Shown: positions 16,090-26,416 of the stretch, in pieces
Layout: the number at the start of each line of letters is the position of its first letter
Numbering within the stretch: position 1 is the stretch's first letter
Assembly (NCBI GenBank): GCA_036488085.1
Contig: DASXHZ010000079.1
Coordinates: 1 to 37,468, forward strand
Origin: DASXHZ01 sp036488085
GTDB lineage: Bacteria > Acidobacteriota > Thermoanaerobaculia > Gp7-AA8
Length of the DNA: 37,468 nt
Direction: 5' to 3'
The notes under the pieces: model-generated
The model's database searches: none
Told to the model about the DNA's origin: nothing
Seen by the model: the letters and a program-made list of their open reading frames with translations, nothing else
Made by a program: the position numbers and the translations under genes

Positions 16090-16701
16090 TTGAAATCTCA
16101 TTCTTTCGTGTTTGCGGCGATCTTCGTCTTGAGCATGGCAGTACCACTCGTGGCGCAGGAAACGGTGGAAGGTCTGCCGGATGACGCGCCGCGCACGGGC
16201 ACACTCATCACAGTCGATATCTCGACCAATACGCTCTACCTCTTCGAGGATGGAGAGACGGTCGTCAAGTCCCCGGTCGCGACCGGCACAGGAAAGATGC
16301 TGGTCCATGGAGATGACGTCTGGGCGTTCCACACGCCGCGCGGACATCTGAAGGTGCTCCGGAAGATCGTCGATCCTGTCTGGCGCAAGCCTGACTGGGC
16401 GTTCATCGAAGCGGGCGATCCGATTCCGCCCGCCGAGTCACCGAAGCGTTACGTGAAAGGGGAGCTCGGCAAGTATGCGCTCGACCTCGGCGAGGGGATA
16501 CTCATTCACGGTACCGACGACGTCGACTCGATCGGCAAGAGGGCGTCGCACGGCTGCATCCGCGTGCCCGCGGACGCGCTCGACAAGATTTATCACGCCG
16601 CTAAGGTCGGGACGGACGTCTACATCTTCGAGAGCCATCCGGTACAGGAGTCGACCACCGAGATCCACAGCGATCTCGACATCGGGCGGAGGAAGAAATA
16701 G
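16090..16701 (+). CDS. Secreted L,D-transpeptidase (YkuD domain)
   Basis: L,D-transpeptidases crosslink peptidoglycan 3-3 or attach proteins to it. The 203-residue precursor has a signal peptide (about 1-22, ending PLVAQ), a strand pattern GTLITVDISTNTLYLFEDGE typical of the domain start, and the catalytic motif IHGT...S-H154-G-C156-I-R-V. The domain is the whole protein; no LysM or peptidoglycan-binding repeat is attached. The start codon is TTG at 16090, chosen because a GGAGGG Shine-Dalgarno lies just upstream and it gives a good signal peptide. It is a single gene, flanked by the tRNA/tol operon (divergent) and ubiB (convergent). Confidence 0.92.
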   Translation: MKSHSFVFAAIFVLSMAVPLVAQETVEGLPDDAPRTGTLITVDISTNTLYLFEDGETVVKSPVATGTGKMLVHGDDVWAFHTPRGHLKVLRKIVDPVWRKPDWAFIEAGDPIPPAESPKRYVKGELGKYALDLGEGILIHGTDDVDSIGKRASHGCIRVPADALDKIYHAAKVGTDVYIFESHPVQESTTEIHSDLDIGRRKK

Positions 16702-16708
16702 TTCACGG

Positions 16709-16768
16709 GCGCAGACAGGTGTGTCTGCGCTCCATTGCGCCGTGGAGCGCAGACATTTTTGTCTGCGC
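16709..16768. terminator. Twin hairpins between L,D-transpeptidase and ubiB (convergent ends)
   Basis: Two stem-loops with the same 9-base stem, GCGCAGACA/TGTCTGCGC: one at 16709-16730 with loop GGTG, the other at 16747-16768 with loop TTTT. The two units are also inverted copies of each other, flanked by GCTCC/GGAGC. They fill the gap between two convergent gene ends, so a bidirectional terminator role is likely. Confidence 0.65.
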
Positions 16769-16773
16769 CGTCG

Positions 16774-18468
16774 TCACTTTCCCTTGATCTTCGCCCGCTC
16801 CTGATCCTTCCGGTCGCGCAGCAGCGTGCTCGCGATCAGGTAGACGGCGGCGATCACGGCTAGGAGGTAGCCGATCATCGCGATGGCGGGGTAGCCGAAG
16901 AGCTGGGCGCGGGTCGGGACGCGCATCATCATCGACGACGCGATGAGAAGCGCGGCGATGACGACGCCGACCGTGATCCGGTTCGCTACTTTGTGGATGC
17001 CGCCGATGAATTCTTCCGCCTGGGTCAGCTTCACGCCGAACGTGAGGCGGCCCGCGGCGGTCTCGTCGAGGATCTCGCGCACGCGGTGCGGGAGGTCGAG
17101 AATGAGTTGGTTGAGGTCGATGAGCGCGGGGTAGAAGTTTCGCGGATTGAACTTCTGCTCCAGCTTCTGGGCGATGAGCCGCTCCGCGTACGCGCGGATG
17201 ACGACCTGCGGCTGGTAGTTGGGGTCGAGGCGCTTGGTGATCCCGTCGAGGTTGAGCAGCGTCTTCGCGAGCATCGCCATCTCCGCGGGCACCCGGAGGT
17301 CGTTTCGATTGCCGATCGCGATGATGTTGAACATGAGCTGGCCCGTATTGAGTCGCGTCGCGTCGGCGCTGTGCACGCTCGCGACGATCGTCGAGATCTC
17401 GTGGACGAACTTCAGCTTGTCGAACGTCTCCTGCATCTCCGACATCCGAATGGCCGACTCGGCGACCTCCGTCCCGCGATTCGACGACAGCGCCAGGAGA
17501 AGCTTGATGATCTCGTCCTGGGTCTCGTGCGTGATGCGGCTGACCATCCCGAAGTCGAGCAGTACGATCTGCGGGACGCCGTCTACGTCGCGGATGAAGA
17601 TGTTTCCCGGGTGCGGGTCGCTGTGCCAGAAGCCGTCGACGCAGATCTGTTTAAGGTAGGCCTGCGTCAGGACCGTCGCGAGCTCGGTGTAGTCGTGATC
17701 GATCATCGCCAGCGGCGCGAGCTTCGATACCTTCGAGCCGCGCACGAACTCCGTCGTCAGGACGCGAGCCGAGCTGTAGTCGTGGATGACGTTGGGGATA
17801 TAGATCTGCGGGAACTGCGCGAGGTTGCCGCGCATCTCGTCCATATTCTGGGCTTCCTGGACGTAATTCAGCTCGTTGATGAGCGTGACGCGCGCCTGCT
17901 CGATCGCGCCGACCAGGTTCATCTTCTGGCCGAGGGAGGTGTGCTCCTCGAGCATCGAGGCGATGTCCATGAAGACGTCGAGGTCGCGGCGCACCTGGTC
18001 GCGGACGTCCGGCCGCTGCACCTTCACGACCACCTCGCGCCCGTCGCGGAGGACGGCGCGGTGCACCTGTCCCAGCGATGCGGCAGCGACCGGCGTCGAC
18101 TCGAACTCGGTGAACGCCTTCGAGATCCGGACGCCGAGCTCCTCCTCGACGATCCGCTCGACGTCGGCGAACGAGAAGGGGTCGATGTCGTCCTGCAGCG
18201 ACTCGAGGGCGGTGATGTACTCCTGCGGAACGATGTCGGGACGCGTCGAAAGGACCTGCCCGAACTTGACGTAGGTCGGTCCCATTTTCTTGAGCGCGTT
18301 CGCGAACGCCTCGGCGCGCTGTTTGACGTCCGGCTCGATCTCGTTCGGGGTGTCGTCGGCGAGGACGATGTCCTCGGGATCGAAGGAGAGCTGAAAGTCC
18401 TTCAGACCGTAACGCGTGAAGAGGACGAGGAGGTCGCGATATGCACCGATGTTGCGCGCTTTCAACAT
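16774..18468 (-). CDS. UbiB/AarF (ABC1) family protein kinase-like protein
   Basis: UbiB-family proteins are atypical kinase/ATPases linked to quinone or lipid biology; the exact substrate is unsettled. The 564-residue protein has the family motifs: KxGQ-type (KFGQVLSTRPD), the A-rich nucleotide loop (AAASLGQVHRA) in place of a Gly-rich loop, the Lys in VVVKVQRP, the catalytic loop HSDPHPGNIFI and the DFG motif (LLDFGMVSRI). At the C-terminus are two membrane helices (GVVIAALLIASSMMM and AIAMIGYLLAVIAAVYLIAS). The ATG at 18468 (MLKARNIGAYRD) is preferred. The open frame runs on to a TTG at 18567, but that would place the start against metK and add 33 low-complexity residues from a 12-base repeat. 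No other quinone genes are in the window. Confidence 0.9.
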   Translation of the reverse strand: MLKARNIGAYRDLLVLFTRYGLKDFQLSFDPEDIVLADDTPNEIEPDVKQRAEAFANALKKMGPTYVKFGQVLSTRPDIVPQEYITALESLQDDIDPFSFADVERIVEEELGVRISKAFTEFESTPVAAASLGQVHRAVLRDGREVVVKVQRPDVRDQVRRDLDVFMDIASMLEEHTSLGQKMNLVGAIEQARVTLINELNYVQEAQNMDEMRGNLAQFPQIYIPNVIHDYSSARVLTTEFVRGSKVSKLAPLAMIDHDYTELATVLTQAYLKQICVDGFWHSDPHPGNIFIRDVDGVPQIVLLDFGMVSRITHETQDEIIKLLLALSSNRGTEVAESAIRMSEMQETFDKLKFVHEISTIVASVHSADATRLNTGQLMFNIIAIGNRNDLRVPAEMAMLAKTLLNLDGITKRLDPNYQPQVVIRAYAERLIAQKLEQKFNPRNFYPALIDLNQLILDLPHRVREILDETAAGRLTFGVKLTQAEEFIGGIHKVANRITVGVVIAALLIASSMMMRVPTRAQLFGYPAIAMIGYLLAVIAAVYLIASTLLRDRKDQERAKIKGK

Positions 18469-18476
18469 GCGTGGCT

Positions 18477-18500
18477 CACTAGCTGGATCACTAGCTGGCT
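18477..18500. repeat. 12-base direct repeat in the ubiB-metK divergent region
   Basis: CACTAGCTGGAT and CACTAGCTGGCT lie head to tail 9 bases upstream of the ubiB start, within the 108-base divergent gap. Two sites about one helical turn apart could bind a dimeric regulator. Nothing else supports this. Confidence 0.3.
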
Positions 18501-18576
18501 CTTCTGCAAACGACACGCCCTGCCATGTTAGGATGCTCCGATTCTGCACTCTCACTTCTAGGAGCAAACTTTCATC

Positions 18577-19746
18577 ATGGCAACGACGCGAACCCTCTTC
18601 ACCTCGGAATCAGTCACCGAGGGGCATCCGGACAAGATTGCGGACCAGATTTCCGACGCGATTCTCGACGCCGTACTGGCGGAGGATCCGATCGGCCGCG
18701 TGGCGTGCGAGACGCTCGTCACGACCGGTCTCGCGATGATCTCGGGTGAGATCACGACCAAGACCTACGTCGACTTTCCGTCGATCGTGCGCAACACGAT
18801 CCGCGAGATCGGCTACACGCGTGCGAAGTACGGATTCGACAGCGACACATGCGCCGTCGTTTCTTCGATCGACCCGCAGTCGCCCGACATCGCGCAGGGC
18901 GTCGATACGGGCGGAGCCGGCGACCAGGGCCTCATGTTCGGCTACGCCTCGCGTGAGACCGTCGAGCTGATGCCGATGCCGATCGTCCTGGCGCACAAGC
19001 TGACCAAGCGGCTGAGCGAGGTCCGCAAGTCGAACGATGTCGACTTCCTCCGTCCCGACGGCAAGTCGCAGGTGACGGTGGAGTACGACGGCAAGAAGCC
19101 GGTGCGCGTGAACACGGTCGTGATCTCGACGCAGCACTCGCCGTCGGTGAGCAACCGCGACCTGCACGACGCGATCATCGAGAAGGTGATCAAGCCGGTC
19201 GTGCCGGCCGAGCTCCTCGACGCCAAGACGATCTACCACATCAATCCGACCGGCCGGTTCGTCGTCGGCGGACCGCAGGGCGACACCGGCCTGACCGGGC
19301 GCAAGATCATCGTCGACACGTACGGCGGCAAGGGCCGCCACGGCGGCGGCGCGTTCTCGGGGAAAGACCCCACAAAGGTCGACCGCTCGGCGTGCTACAT
19401 GGCGCGCTACATCGCGAAGAACCTGGTCGCCTCGGGAGTCGCGGACGAAGTCGAGGTGCAGCTCGCATACGCCATCGGCGTCGCCGAGCCGGTTTCTGTC
19501 TACATCGACACGTTCGGAACAGGCAGGCTAGAGCAGGAGAAACTGGCCGAGCTGGTGCGCGAGCACTTCAAGATGACCCCGCGCGGCATCATGGACTCGC
19601 TGAACCTCCGCCGCCCGATCTTCAAGAAGACCGCGGCGTACGGACACTTCGGCCGCAACGAGCCGGAGTTCACGTGGGAGAAGACCGACAAAGCCGAGGC
19701 GCTGCGCGAGGCCGCGGGCGTGGAAGCAGAGGCGGTCACCGCTTAA
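18577..19746 (+). CDS. metK: S-adenosylmethionine synthetase
   Basis: MetK makes SAM from methionine and ATP. The 389-residue protein has the normal length and all signatures: GHPDKIADQ (H17), GAGDQGLMFGYA in the middle and GGGAFSGKDPTKVDRSA in the C-terminal half. The ATG at 18577 has AGGAG about 12 bases upstream. No methionine-sensing riboswitch of a recognisable kind is seen in the short upstream gap. It ends 12 bases from the convergent GT-C-like gene, with no strong hairpin between them. Confidence 0.99.
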   Translation: MATTRTLFTSESVTEGHPDKIADQISDAILDAVLAEDPIGRVACETLVTTGLAMISGEITTKTYVDFPSIVRNTIREIGYTRAKYGFDSDTCAVVSSIDPQSPDIAQGVDTGGAGDQGLMFGYASRETVELMPMPIVLAHKLTKRLSEVRKSNDVDFLRPDGKSQVTVEYDGKKPVRVNTVVISTQHSPSVSNRDLHDAIIEKVIKPVVPAELLDAKTIYHINPTGRFVVGGPQGDTGLTGRKIIVDTYGGKGRHGGGAFSGKDPTKVDRSACYMARYIAKNLVASGVADEVEVQLAYAIGVAEPVSVYIDTFGTGRLEQEKLAELVREHFKMTPRGIMDSLNLRRPIFKKTAAYGHFGRNEPEFTWEKTDKAEALREAAGVEAEAVTA

Positions 19747-19758
19747 CGGTCATTTCGA

Positions 19759-21546
19759 CTATCGAACCGGCGAATTTTGTAATGTGAAGAGGGTCGCGCC
19801 CGCCCGCGAAGTGACGTCAACTGCATATTTGTCAAGCAGTTGCGAGAGACTCCGCTGGGTGGACGGCGTCAGGCGGGTTTCCCGTTCTTCCATTTTCTTC
19901 GGGTCGGCCATCGACGGGGGTGCGAAAACGGCGACGTGGTCGATTCCGTCGTTCGTAAGCCGCGCCTTCAACGCCTCGGGAGTCGGTGCATCCAGGTACG
20001 CCGAGACCCGCTCGCCGTCGAAGTTGCCGCCGCCCGCCACGCGCCGATCGAACCAGTAGGTCTCGTTCAGCCCCACGACGAGTGTGCGGGAGCTGGCCGG
20101 CAGCGCCGCGTTGAGCCAGGAGACCGACGCGTACGACGGACGCGCCTTCGTCAGGAACTGTTCGTCCGTTTGTTTCGCCGCGAGCAACGAGAAGGCGTCG
20201 GTGCGATCGACGTAGTAGGCGACCAGGAAGAGCTGTGCGGCAACCGCGACGACGAGCACGAGGCGCAGGGCACGCCAGTCGAGCTTCGCCTCGGTTGCGG
20301 CCGCGCCGAAGAACGGGATGAGGAGCCGCGCGGAGGGAGCCGTCATCCACAGCACCGCCCCGACGACGAGTAGCGCGAGGGCGACCGGTCCGCCGATCGC
20401 GGTGAGCGCGGCGAGGAGCGAGGCGCCGAGCGATTCGTCGAGGTAGCGGCCGTCGAAGATGTACGAGCCGAGGGTCAGCTCGCGGTAGTTCGCGACATGG
20501 GGGACGTGGGCGGTGATGAACGGCGCGATCGGGCTGCCGGTGAGGATGAGGTTGCGGATGAAGAAGATGGAGCCCGCGAGTGCCGCCGCGATGGTCGCGA
20601 GACGCACGCCCCTCATCCGGCGCTTCGCGCCACCTTCTCCCGCGGGGAGAAGGACTAGGAGGAGGGCGAATGGGATGAAGGTGTACTTGGTGAGGAGGCC
20701 GGCAGCCAGTCCGGATTCGCGCTCGTCGACATCGAGGAACGCGACGCAGATGCCGAGGAGCGGCCAGTCGACGAGGGACCATCCGGCGGTGAGTGCGAGG
20801 GCGGGCGTGGTCACGATCGCAGCGGTCAGTAGCGCGTTGCGTGTTCGGCGGTGAATGACGGCGGTCGTTGCGAGGGCTGCAATCAGGTGGAGAAAGTGCG
20901 ACGCGATACCGCCGGCGAGTGAGCCTAGTAGGGTGAGCGACGGGAGGTCGGCCGACTCGATGCCAAGAGGAAAGTACGAATGTGAGATCAGCGGAAGGTC
21001 GATGGCGCGGCCGGCGAGCACCCATGCGTGCGGAATCGCGAGGTGGTACGCGAGCTCGTCGAGGGAGCTCGGGGGAGCCTGGGCGGCGATGAAGCCGAGG
21101 ATGAGGACGAGGGCGACGGGGACGGACCAGAGCGCAGAGCGGAGAGAGCTGAGTGCAGACAAATCCTCCGCGCCCTGCGCTCTGCCTTCTGCGCCCTGCG
21201 CTCTGCCTTCTCCGCTCTGCCAATTTTCGTAAAGCGCGAAGATGCCCGCGAGTGCGAAAACGATCGTGACAACAAGCATCGTGGCGGCATTCACCTTCAA
21301 CATCCCCACGAGAAAACAGACCGTGCCGAAGAGCGGGTAGCCGATGACGAAGCTAAGGGCGAGGCCGGGACGGCGGCGGCGCGCCAGGTGACCGGCGCCG
21401 GCGATCGCGAGCGCTTCGAGCAGCGCGAAGCCGAGCGACGCGCCGGCGCGGCCGAAGAAGTAGCCGATCAGCAGGAAGCGGACGATGAACGTGAGCGTCA
21501 GCAGCGCGGCGATGAGGATGGCAACGACTCGCCACGCCGGACGCAT
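19759..21546 (-). CDS. Polytopic membrane protein, GT-C glycosyltransferase-like
   Basis: A 595-residue protein with roughly ten hydrophobic helices up to about residue 445 and a soluble C-terminal domain of about 150 residues (WLNAALPASSRTLVVGLNETYWFDRR...). After the third or fourth helix comes SSLDELAYHLAIPHAW; a D-E pair in the first large outer loop is typical of GT-C enzymes that use lipid-linked sugars, so transfer of a sugar to an envelope glycan is a reasonable guess, not proven. It starts four bases after the kdsA stop and is probably co-transcribed with it, which supports an LPS or glycan role. Two repeat elements lie in frame in its coding sequence, at about residues 109-140 and 298-313, both in loops between helices. 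Confidence 0.7.
   Translation of the reverse strand: MRPAWRVVAILIAALLTLTFIVRFLLIGYFFGRAGASLGFALLEALAIAGAGHLARRRRPGLALSFVIGYPLFGTVCFLVGMLKVNAATMLVVTIVFALAGIFALYENWQSGEGRAQGAEGRAQGAEDLSALSSLRSALWSVPVALVLILGFIAAQAPPSSLDELAYHLAIPHAWVLAGRAIDLPLISHSYFPLGIESADLPSLTLLGSLAGGIASHFLHLIAALATTAVIHRRTRNALLTAAIVTTPALALTAGWSLVDWPLLGICVAFLDVDERESGLAAGLLTKYTFIPFALLLVLLPAGEGGAKRRMRGVRLATIAAALAGSIFFIRNLILTGSPIAPFITAHVPHVANYRELTLGSYIFDGRYLDESLGASLLAALTAIGGPVALALLVVGAVLWMTAPSARLLIPFFGAAATEAKLDWRALRLVLVVAVAAQLFLVAYYVDRTDAFSLLAAKQTDEQFLTKARPSYASVSWLNAALPASSRTLVVGLNETYWFDRRVAGGGNFDGERVSAYLDAPTPEALKARLTNDGIDHVAVFAPPSMADPKKMEERETRLTPSTQRSLSQLLDKYAVDVTSRAGATLFTLQNSPVR
20607..20654. repeat. REP-like double hairpin inside the GT-C-like gene
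   Basis: Two perfect palindromes sit side by side: GGCGC-TTC-GCGCC and CCTTCTCCC-GCG-GGGAGAAGG, joined by a short spacer and preceded by CCCCTCATCC. This arrangement resembles palindromic elements found repeatedly between genes in many high-GC bacteria. Here it is in frame in a gene and encodes PAGEGGAKRRMRGVR, a basic stretch between membrane helices. Confidence 0.75.
21128..21221. repeat. In-frame two-armed heptad repeat inside the GT-C-like gene
   Basis: On the coding (minus) strand, about eight 7-base units related to CAGAGCG (CAGAGCG, CAGGGCG, CAGAAGG, GAGAAGG) are followed by a shorter facing arm. Since three 7-base units equal seven codons, they encode a repeated heptapeptide, EGRAQGA-EGRAQGA. 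It is the same family as the intergenic repeat at 7622-7751. A gain or loss of one unit would shift the frame. Confidence 0.9.
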
Positions 21547-21549
21547 GGC

Positions 21550-22386
21550 TTACGCGCGCGACGCGAGCGCGTCGCGGATGGCGAGGATGTCCTCGATGAT
21601 CTCGCGCGCCGCGTACGGCTTCAGTTGCGTGGTGCGGTCCGACAACGCCTCCGGCGGGTTGTCGTGGATCTCCATGAAGAAGCCGTCGGCCCCTGCCGCG
21701 GCCGCGGCGCGCGCGAGCGGCCGCGCGAACTGCGGCGTGCCGCCGGTCTGCTTCCCTTCGCCCCCCGGCCGCTGCATCGAGTGCGTGATGTCGTAGACGA
21801 CCGGCGCTCCGAGCTCGCGGATGATCGGGAACGCGCGCATGTCGACAACCAGGTTCTGGTAGCCGAACGTCGTCCCGCGCTCCGTGATGAAGACGCGGTC
21901 GTTCCCGACCTCGTGACCCTTATCCAGGATGTTCTTCGACTCCTCAGGCGAGAGGAACTGTCCCTTCTTGACGCCGACCGGCTTCCCGGTCCGGGCGGCG
22001 GCGGCGACGAGGTCGGTCTGGCGGCAGAGGAACGCCGGGATCTGGATGATGTCGAGCACCGCGCCGGCGGGAGCGGCCTGCGACGCGTCATGGATGTCGG
22101 AAAGGATCGGCAGCCCGGTCTCGTCTTTGACCGCGCGAAGAATCTCGAGCCCCTTATCCAGTCCCGGTCCGCGGAACGACTTGATCGACGTCCGGTTCGC
22201 TTTGTCGAAGGAAGCCTTGAAGACGAGCTGCAGCTTCAGGTCGTCGCGGATCTTCTTCAGCGTGTTCGCCATCTTCAGCGCGTGCTCGCGCGACTCGATC
22301 ACGCAGGGGCCGGCGATGAAGAGCGGCGGATGGTCGCCGCCGAACGTGATCTCGTTCGTGATCTGGATTGGGCGGGTGAGGGTCAT
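21550..22386 (-). CDS. kdsA: KDO-8-phosphate synthase, metal-dependent type
   Basis: KdsA condenses phosphoenolpyruvate with arabinose-5-phosphate to give Kdo-8-phosphate, the precursor of the LPS inner-core sugar Kdo. The 278-residue protein has IAGPCVIES with C28 in the position that binds metal in the Aquifex-type enzymes (Asn in the metal-independent E. coli type), plus KASFDKANRTS, SDIHDASQA and DITHSMQRPGG. The ATG at 22386 (MTLTRPIQITNE) is chosen. The open frame runs on to 22440, but that part is not family-like and would overlap the divergent beta-helix gene. The Shine-Dalgarno is weak. It is followed closely by the GT-C-like gene. In many genomes kdsA sits next to kdsB-pyrG; here that trio is split. 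Confidence 0.96.
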   Translation of the reverse strand: MTLTRPIQITNEITFGGDHPPLFIAGPCVIESREHALKMANTLKKIRDDLKLQLVFKASFDKANRTSIKSFRGPGLDKGLEILRAVKDETGLPILSDIHDASQAAPAGAVLDIIQIPAFLCRQTDLVAAAARTGKPVGVKKGQFLSPEESKNILDKGHEVGNDRVFITERGTTFGYQNLVVDMRAFPIIRELGAPVVYDITHSMQRPGGEGKQTGGTPQFARPLARAAAAAGADGFFMEIHDNPPEALSDRTTQLKPYAAREIIEDILAIRDALASRA

Positions 22387-22438
22387 TGGCGGCGAAGCAT
22401 AGCAACTCGGGCACGCGCCCCGCACTCGCGTCGGGCGC

Positions 22439-23338
22439 ATGCATGCGGTCCTCCTCGTTACGATCAGTGCGTTGATCGCGCAGGCGCAGCCGCGGAGTGT
22501 CGTGGAGGTGCCGGGCGGAACGTATCAGGACAAGGTGATCATCGCGGGCGCTCACGGTCTGACGGTTCGTCCGCGCGCCGGCGAGCACGTGACGCTGGAA
22601 GGCTCTATCGAGATCCGCGACAGTTCGTCGATCGAGGTGCGGGGGATCGAAGTCCGCGCCGCACCGCAGAACTGCGTCACGTCGTGGGGCTCGACCGACG
22701 TCACGATTGCGGACATGAATGTGCACGACTGCGGGCGGGCGGGGATCTGGGCGGGGTATGAACGGCCGGGCATCAGCCGCTCGATCGCGATCCGCAACAA
22801 CACGGTGACGAACTGCGTGCTCGAGAACCGCGAGAGGACCGCCGAGCACGGGTGGTCGCAGGCGATCGGGGTGCAGTACAGCGACGGCGTCACGATCTCG
22901 GGCAACCGCGTCTCGAAGAACTACGGCGAGGGAATCAACGTCTGCGTCACCGATCATGCCAACGTCACCGGCAATCAGCTCTCCGACAACTACAGCTTCG
23001 AGATCTATCTCGACAACGCGCGATGGGCGGTCGTCGACGGCAACACGACCTCGACGACGAGCGATCGCCGCTTCTTCCGCTACGGCGAGCCGGCGAGCGG
23101 CATCGGCGCGGCGAACGAGGAGTACCCGTTCACGACGTCGCTGTCGCATCTGACGATCACGAACAACGTCGTCCGCGGCGCGCGCGACGGCTTCTACTAC
23201 GGCGACTACGGACGCGGCGGCGGGATGCACGACGCGCACATCACCGGCAACACGTTCGCGGACTGCCGCCGAAGGCCGGTCTACATCGAGAAGGCGCCGC
23301 ACACGGGCCTGGTCGTGCAACGGAACGACGCGGAGTAG
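22439..23338 (+). CDS. Secreted right-handed parallel beta-helix protein
   Basis: A 299-residue precursor with a signal peptide of about 16 residues (MHAVLLVTISALIAQAQ). The rest is made of beta-helix coils with repeated turns of the type V-x-G-N-x-V/T and I-x-N-N-x-V (IRNNTVTNC, ISGNRVSKN, VTGNQLSDN, ITNNVVRGA and ITGNTFADC). Such folds occur in polysaccharide lyases, epimerases and pectate-lyase-like hydrolases. No catalytic residues can be assigned, and it could also be a binding protein. The start lies 52 bases from the divergent kdsA start, and it converges on the next gene with a 13-base gap. It lies between the two halves of a Kdo gene set. Confidence 0.8.
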   Translation: MHAVLLVTISALIAQAQPRSVVEVPGGTYQDKVIIAGAHGLTVRPRAGEHVTLEGSIEIRDSSSIEVRGIEVRAAPQNCVTSWGSTDVTIADMNVHDCGRAGIWAGYERPGISRSIAIRNNTVTNCVLENRERTAEHGWSQAIGVQYSDGVTISGNRVSKNYGEGINVCVTDHANVTGNQLSDNYSFEIYLDNARWAVVDGNTTSTTSDRRFFRYGEPASGIGAANEEYPFTTSLSHLTITNNVVRGARDGFYYGDYGRGGGMHDAHITGNTFADCRRRPVYIEKAPHTGLVVQRNDAE

Positions 23339-23351
23339 CTCGCGGCCGGCT

Positions 23352-24581
23352 TCAGTCCGAGCCGATCCTCATGTTCGGGTCGTTGGTGCGGTTGTCTGTC
23401 GCCGAACCGTAGACGATGAACTCTTTCTGGTACGCCTTGATGACGATGCGGCCGCCCGGCGGGAGTGCGGCGCCGTTGACGAAGTCCGACGCGGCGACCT
23501 GCTCGAAGTAGTTCGCGTCGTAGCTCTTCAGCAAGCTCGCCTGCTGGTGCCCCGCCGCGTCGTAGACGGTGACGCCGAGGTCGCCGGCGGTGATCGTTCG
23601 GATGCCGACGTTCAGACGGAAGTTCGCCGGATCGGTTGGGATCAGTACGTTCGCCACGGAATCGTAAGTGGCTCCCGCGGGCACCGCTTCTTCGGTCAGA
23701 CCGCTCGTTCCCTTGATGCCGGCGTCGTTGAAGACGCGAGCATTCGCGATCGGCGTGAAGCTCGCGGTCGTCAGGATGTCGAGGCTGTAGATCCCGCTGA
23801 GGCCTGCCGCGGCGACGATATCGGGGTAGTCGAGCGAGCCGTTCGGCGGAATGGTGTAGCTGAGCGCCGGATCGGTATCCGCACCGGCGTGTGCGATCGG
23901 GTGAAAGAGGAGCTTCCCGTCGATCGGGAACGGGCTCGGGTTCGCCAACGTGAGCGCGGTCCTGAAGAACGAGCCGAAGTTCCCGGGCGCGGCTCCGACG
24001 ATCGGAATCGTCGAAACCCGAACGGCCGGGACGTTCGACGCCTGCGCCAGCAGGGTGAAGTTGGGGGCGGGATTGAGAGCCGCGAGCGATCCGAACGTGA
24101 AGTTGTCGGTCGTGAAGAACGCGCGGCGCGCCTGTCTCGTGAATGAACCATACGGCTGCCCGCATCCGCCGTCGCCGCCGGCCCGCCGGACGGCGATGTA
24201 GGTCTCGAGGGTCGTAGTCACGGGAGGCTCGAGTGCGACGGTGTTGATTCCGTTCACGGCCCGAAACGGCCCCCGTTCGGCGGTCATGACCGCTTGCAGG
24301 GCGTTGTTGGGGATCACATAGAAACGAACGTAGAAGATGTTGTCGCAAGGAGCTGTCGCGTTCGTCCACGCAACGCTGGCGGTGTTGACGGTTCCGACGG
24401 CCGTCGCCGGACGGCTCCAGTCGATGATGGTGGAGGCCGACGCCGTCGTGAAGACCGCGTCGCTCCCTTCGAGACTTCCGATCTTCACTTCCTGCGCAGC
24501 CAGCCCAAGCGAGGCGGCGCAGACGAACGCGATGAACACGGCGGACACGGAACGGCGAATGGGCGTCATGAGCCGCATCAT
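23352..24581 (-). CDS. Secreted protein of unknown function
   Basis: A 409-residue precursor with a signal peptide of about 29 residues (core VFIAFVCAASLGLAAQ). The mature part is rich in Ala, Val, Thr and aromatic residues and looks all-beta. The middle, FGSFFRTALTLANPSPFPIDGKL then SYTIPPNGSLDYPDIVAAAG then GIYSLDI, resembles an unnamed repeat region I associate with large secreted proteins of Acidobacteriota; this comes from memory of style, not a search. Two Cys pairs may form disulfides. It lies 34 bases after the end of the pyrG gene on the same strand and may be read from the same transcript. No function can be assigned. Confidence 0.8.
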   Translation of the reverse strand: MMRLMTPIRRSVSAVFIAFVCAASLGLAAQEVKIGSLEGSDAVFTTASASTIIDWSRPATAVGTVNTASVAWTNATAPCDNIFYVRFYVIPNNALQAVMTAERGPFRAVNGINTVALEPPVTTTLETYIAVRRAGGDGGCGQPYGSFTRQARRAFFTTDNFTFGSLAALNPAPNFTLLAQASNVPAVRVSTIPIVGAAPGNFGSFFRTALTLANPSPFPIDGKLLFHPIAHAGADTDPALSYTIPPNGSLDYPDIVAAAGLSGIYSLDILTTASFTPIANARVFNDAGIKGTSGLTEEAVPAGATYDSVANVLIPTDPANFRLNVGIRTITAGDLGVTVYDAAGHQQASLLKSYDANYFEQVAASDFVNGAALPPGGRIVIKAYQKEFIVYGSATDNRTNDPNMRIGSD

Positions 24582-24615
24582 ACGGTCGCCCGCTACGGAT
24601 CCGCGTCCGGCGCCG

Positions 24616-26268
<1,653 letters not shown>

Positions 26269-26384
26269 CGCGCTCCTCCTCGCTTCACAAATGCAGAATC
26301 AGGGCACACCGTGCCTCAGCAGTACTTCTTGCAGGGTTCTTGGTGGGGAGAGTTGTGGAGAGTGTGGCTGGCGAGTCGAGTGTC

Positions 26385-26401
26385 GTGAGCCAAAGGCTCA
26401 C
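26385..26401. other. Small perfect hairpin between kdsB and pyrG
   Basis: GTGAGCC-AAA-GGCTCAC is a perfect 7-base-pair stem, 16 bases after the kdsB stop on the minus strand. There is no T-tract, so it may attenuate or process the kdsB-pyrG transcript rather than end it. The rest of the 148-base gap (26269-26416) shows no other feature. Confidence 0.4.
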
Positions 26402-26416
26402 TGATTCCCCCGAATG

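Noticed and set aside
16993..18531. 512-codon plus-strand open frame opposite the UbiB-family gene
   Set aside because: The minus-strand gene carries all kinase motifs; the plus-strand translation is repetitive Arg/Asp/Leu with no family pattern.
18469..18567. Longer N-terminus of the UbiB-family protein from a TTG start
   Set aside because: It adds 33 low-complexity residues from a 12-base direct repeat and leaves no promoter room with metK. The ATG at 18468 fits the family.
18469..18576. SAM riboswitch ahead of metK
   Set aside because: The gap is only 108 bases and shared with a divergent gene, and no paired stems of the known SAM riboswitch types could be drawn.
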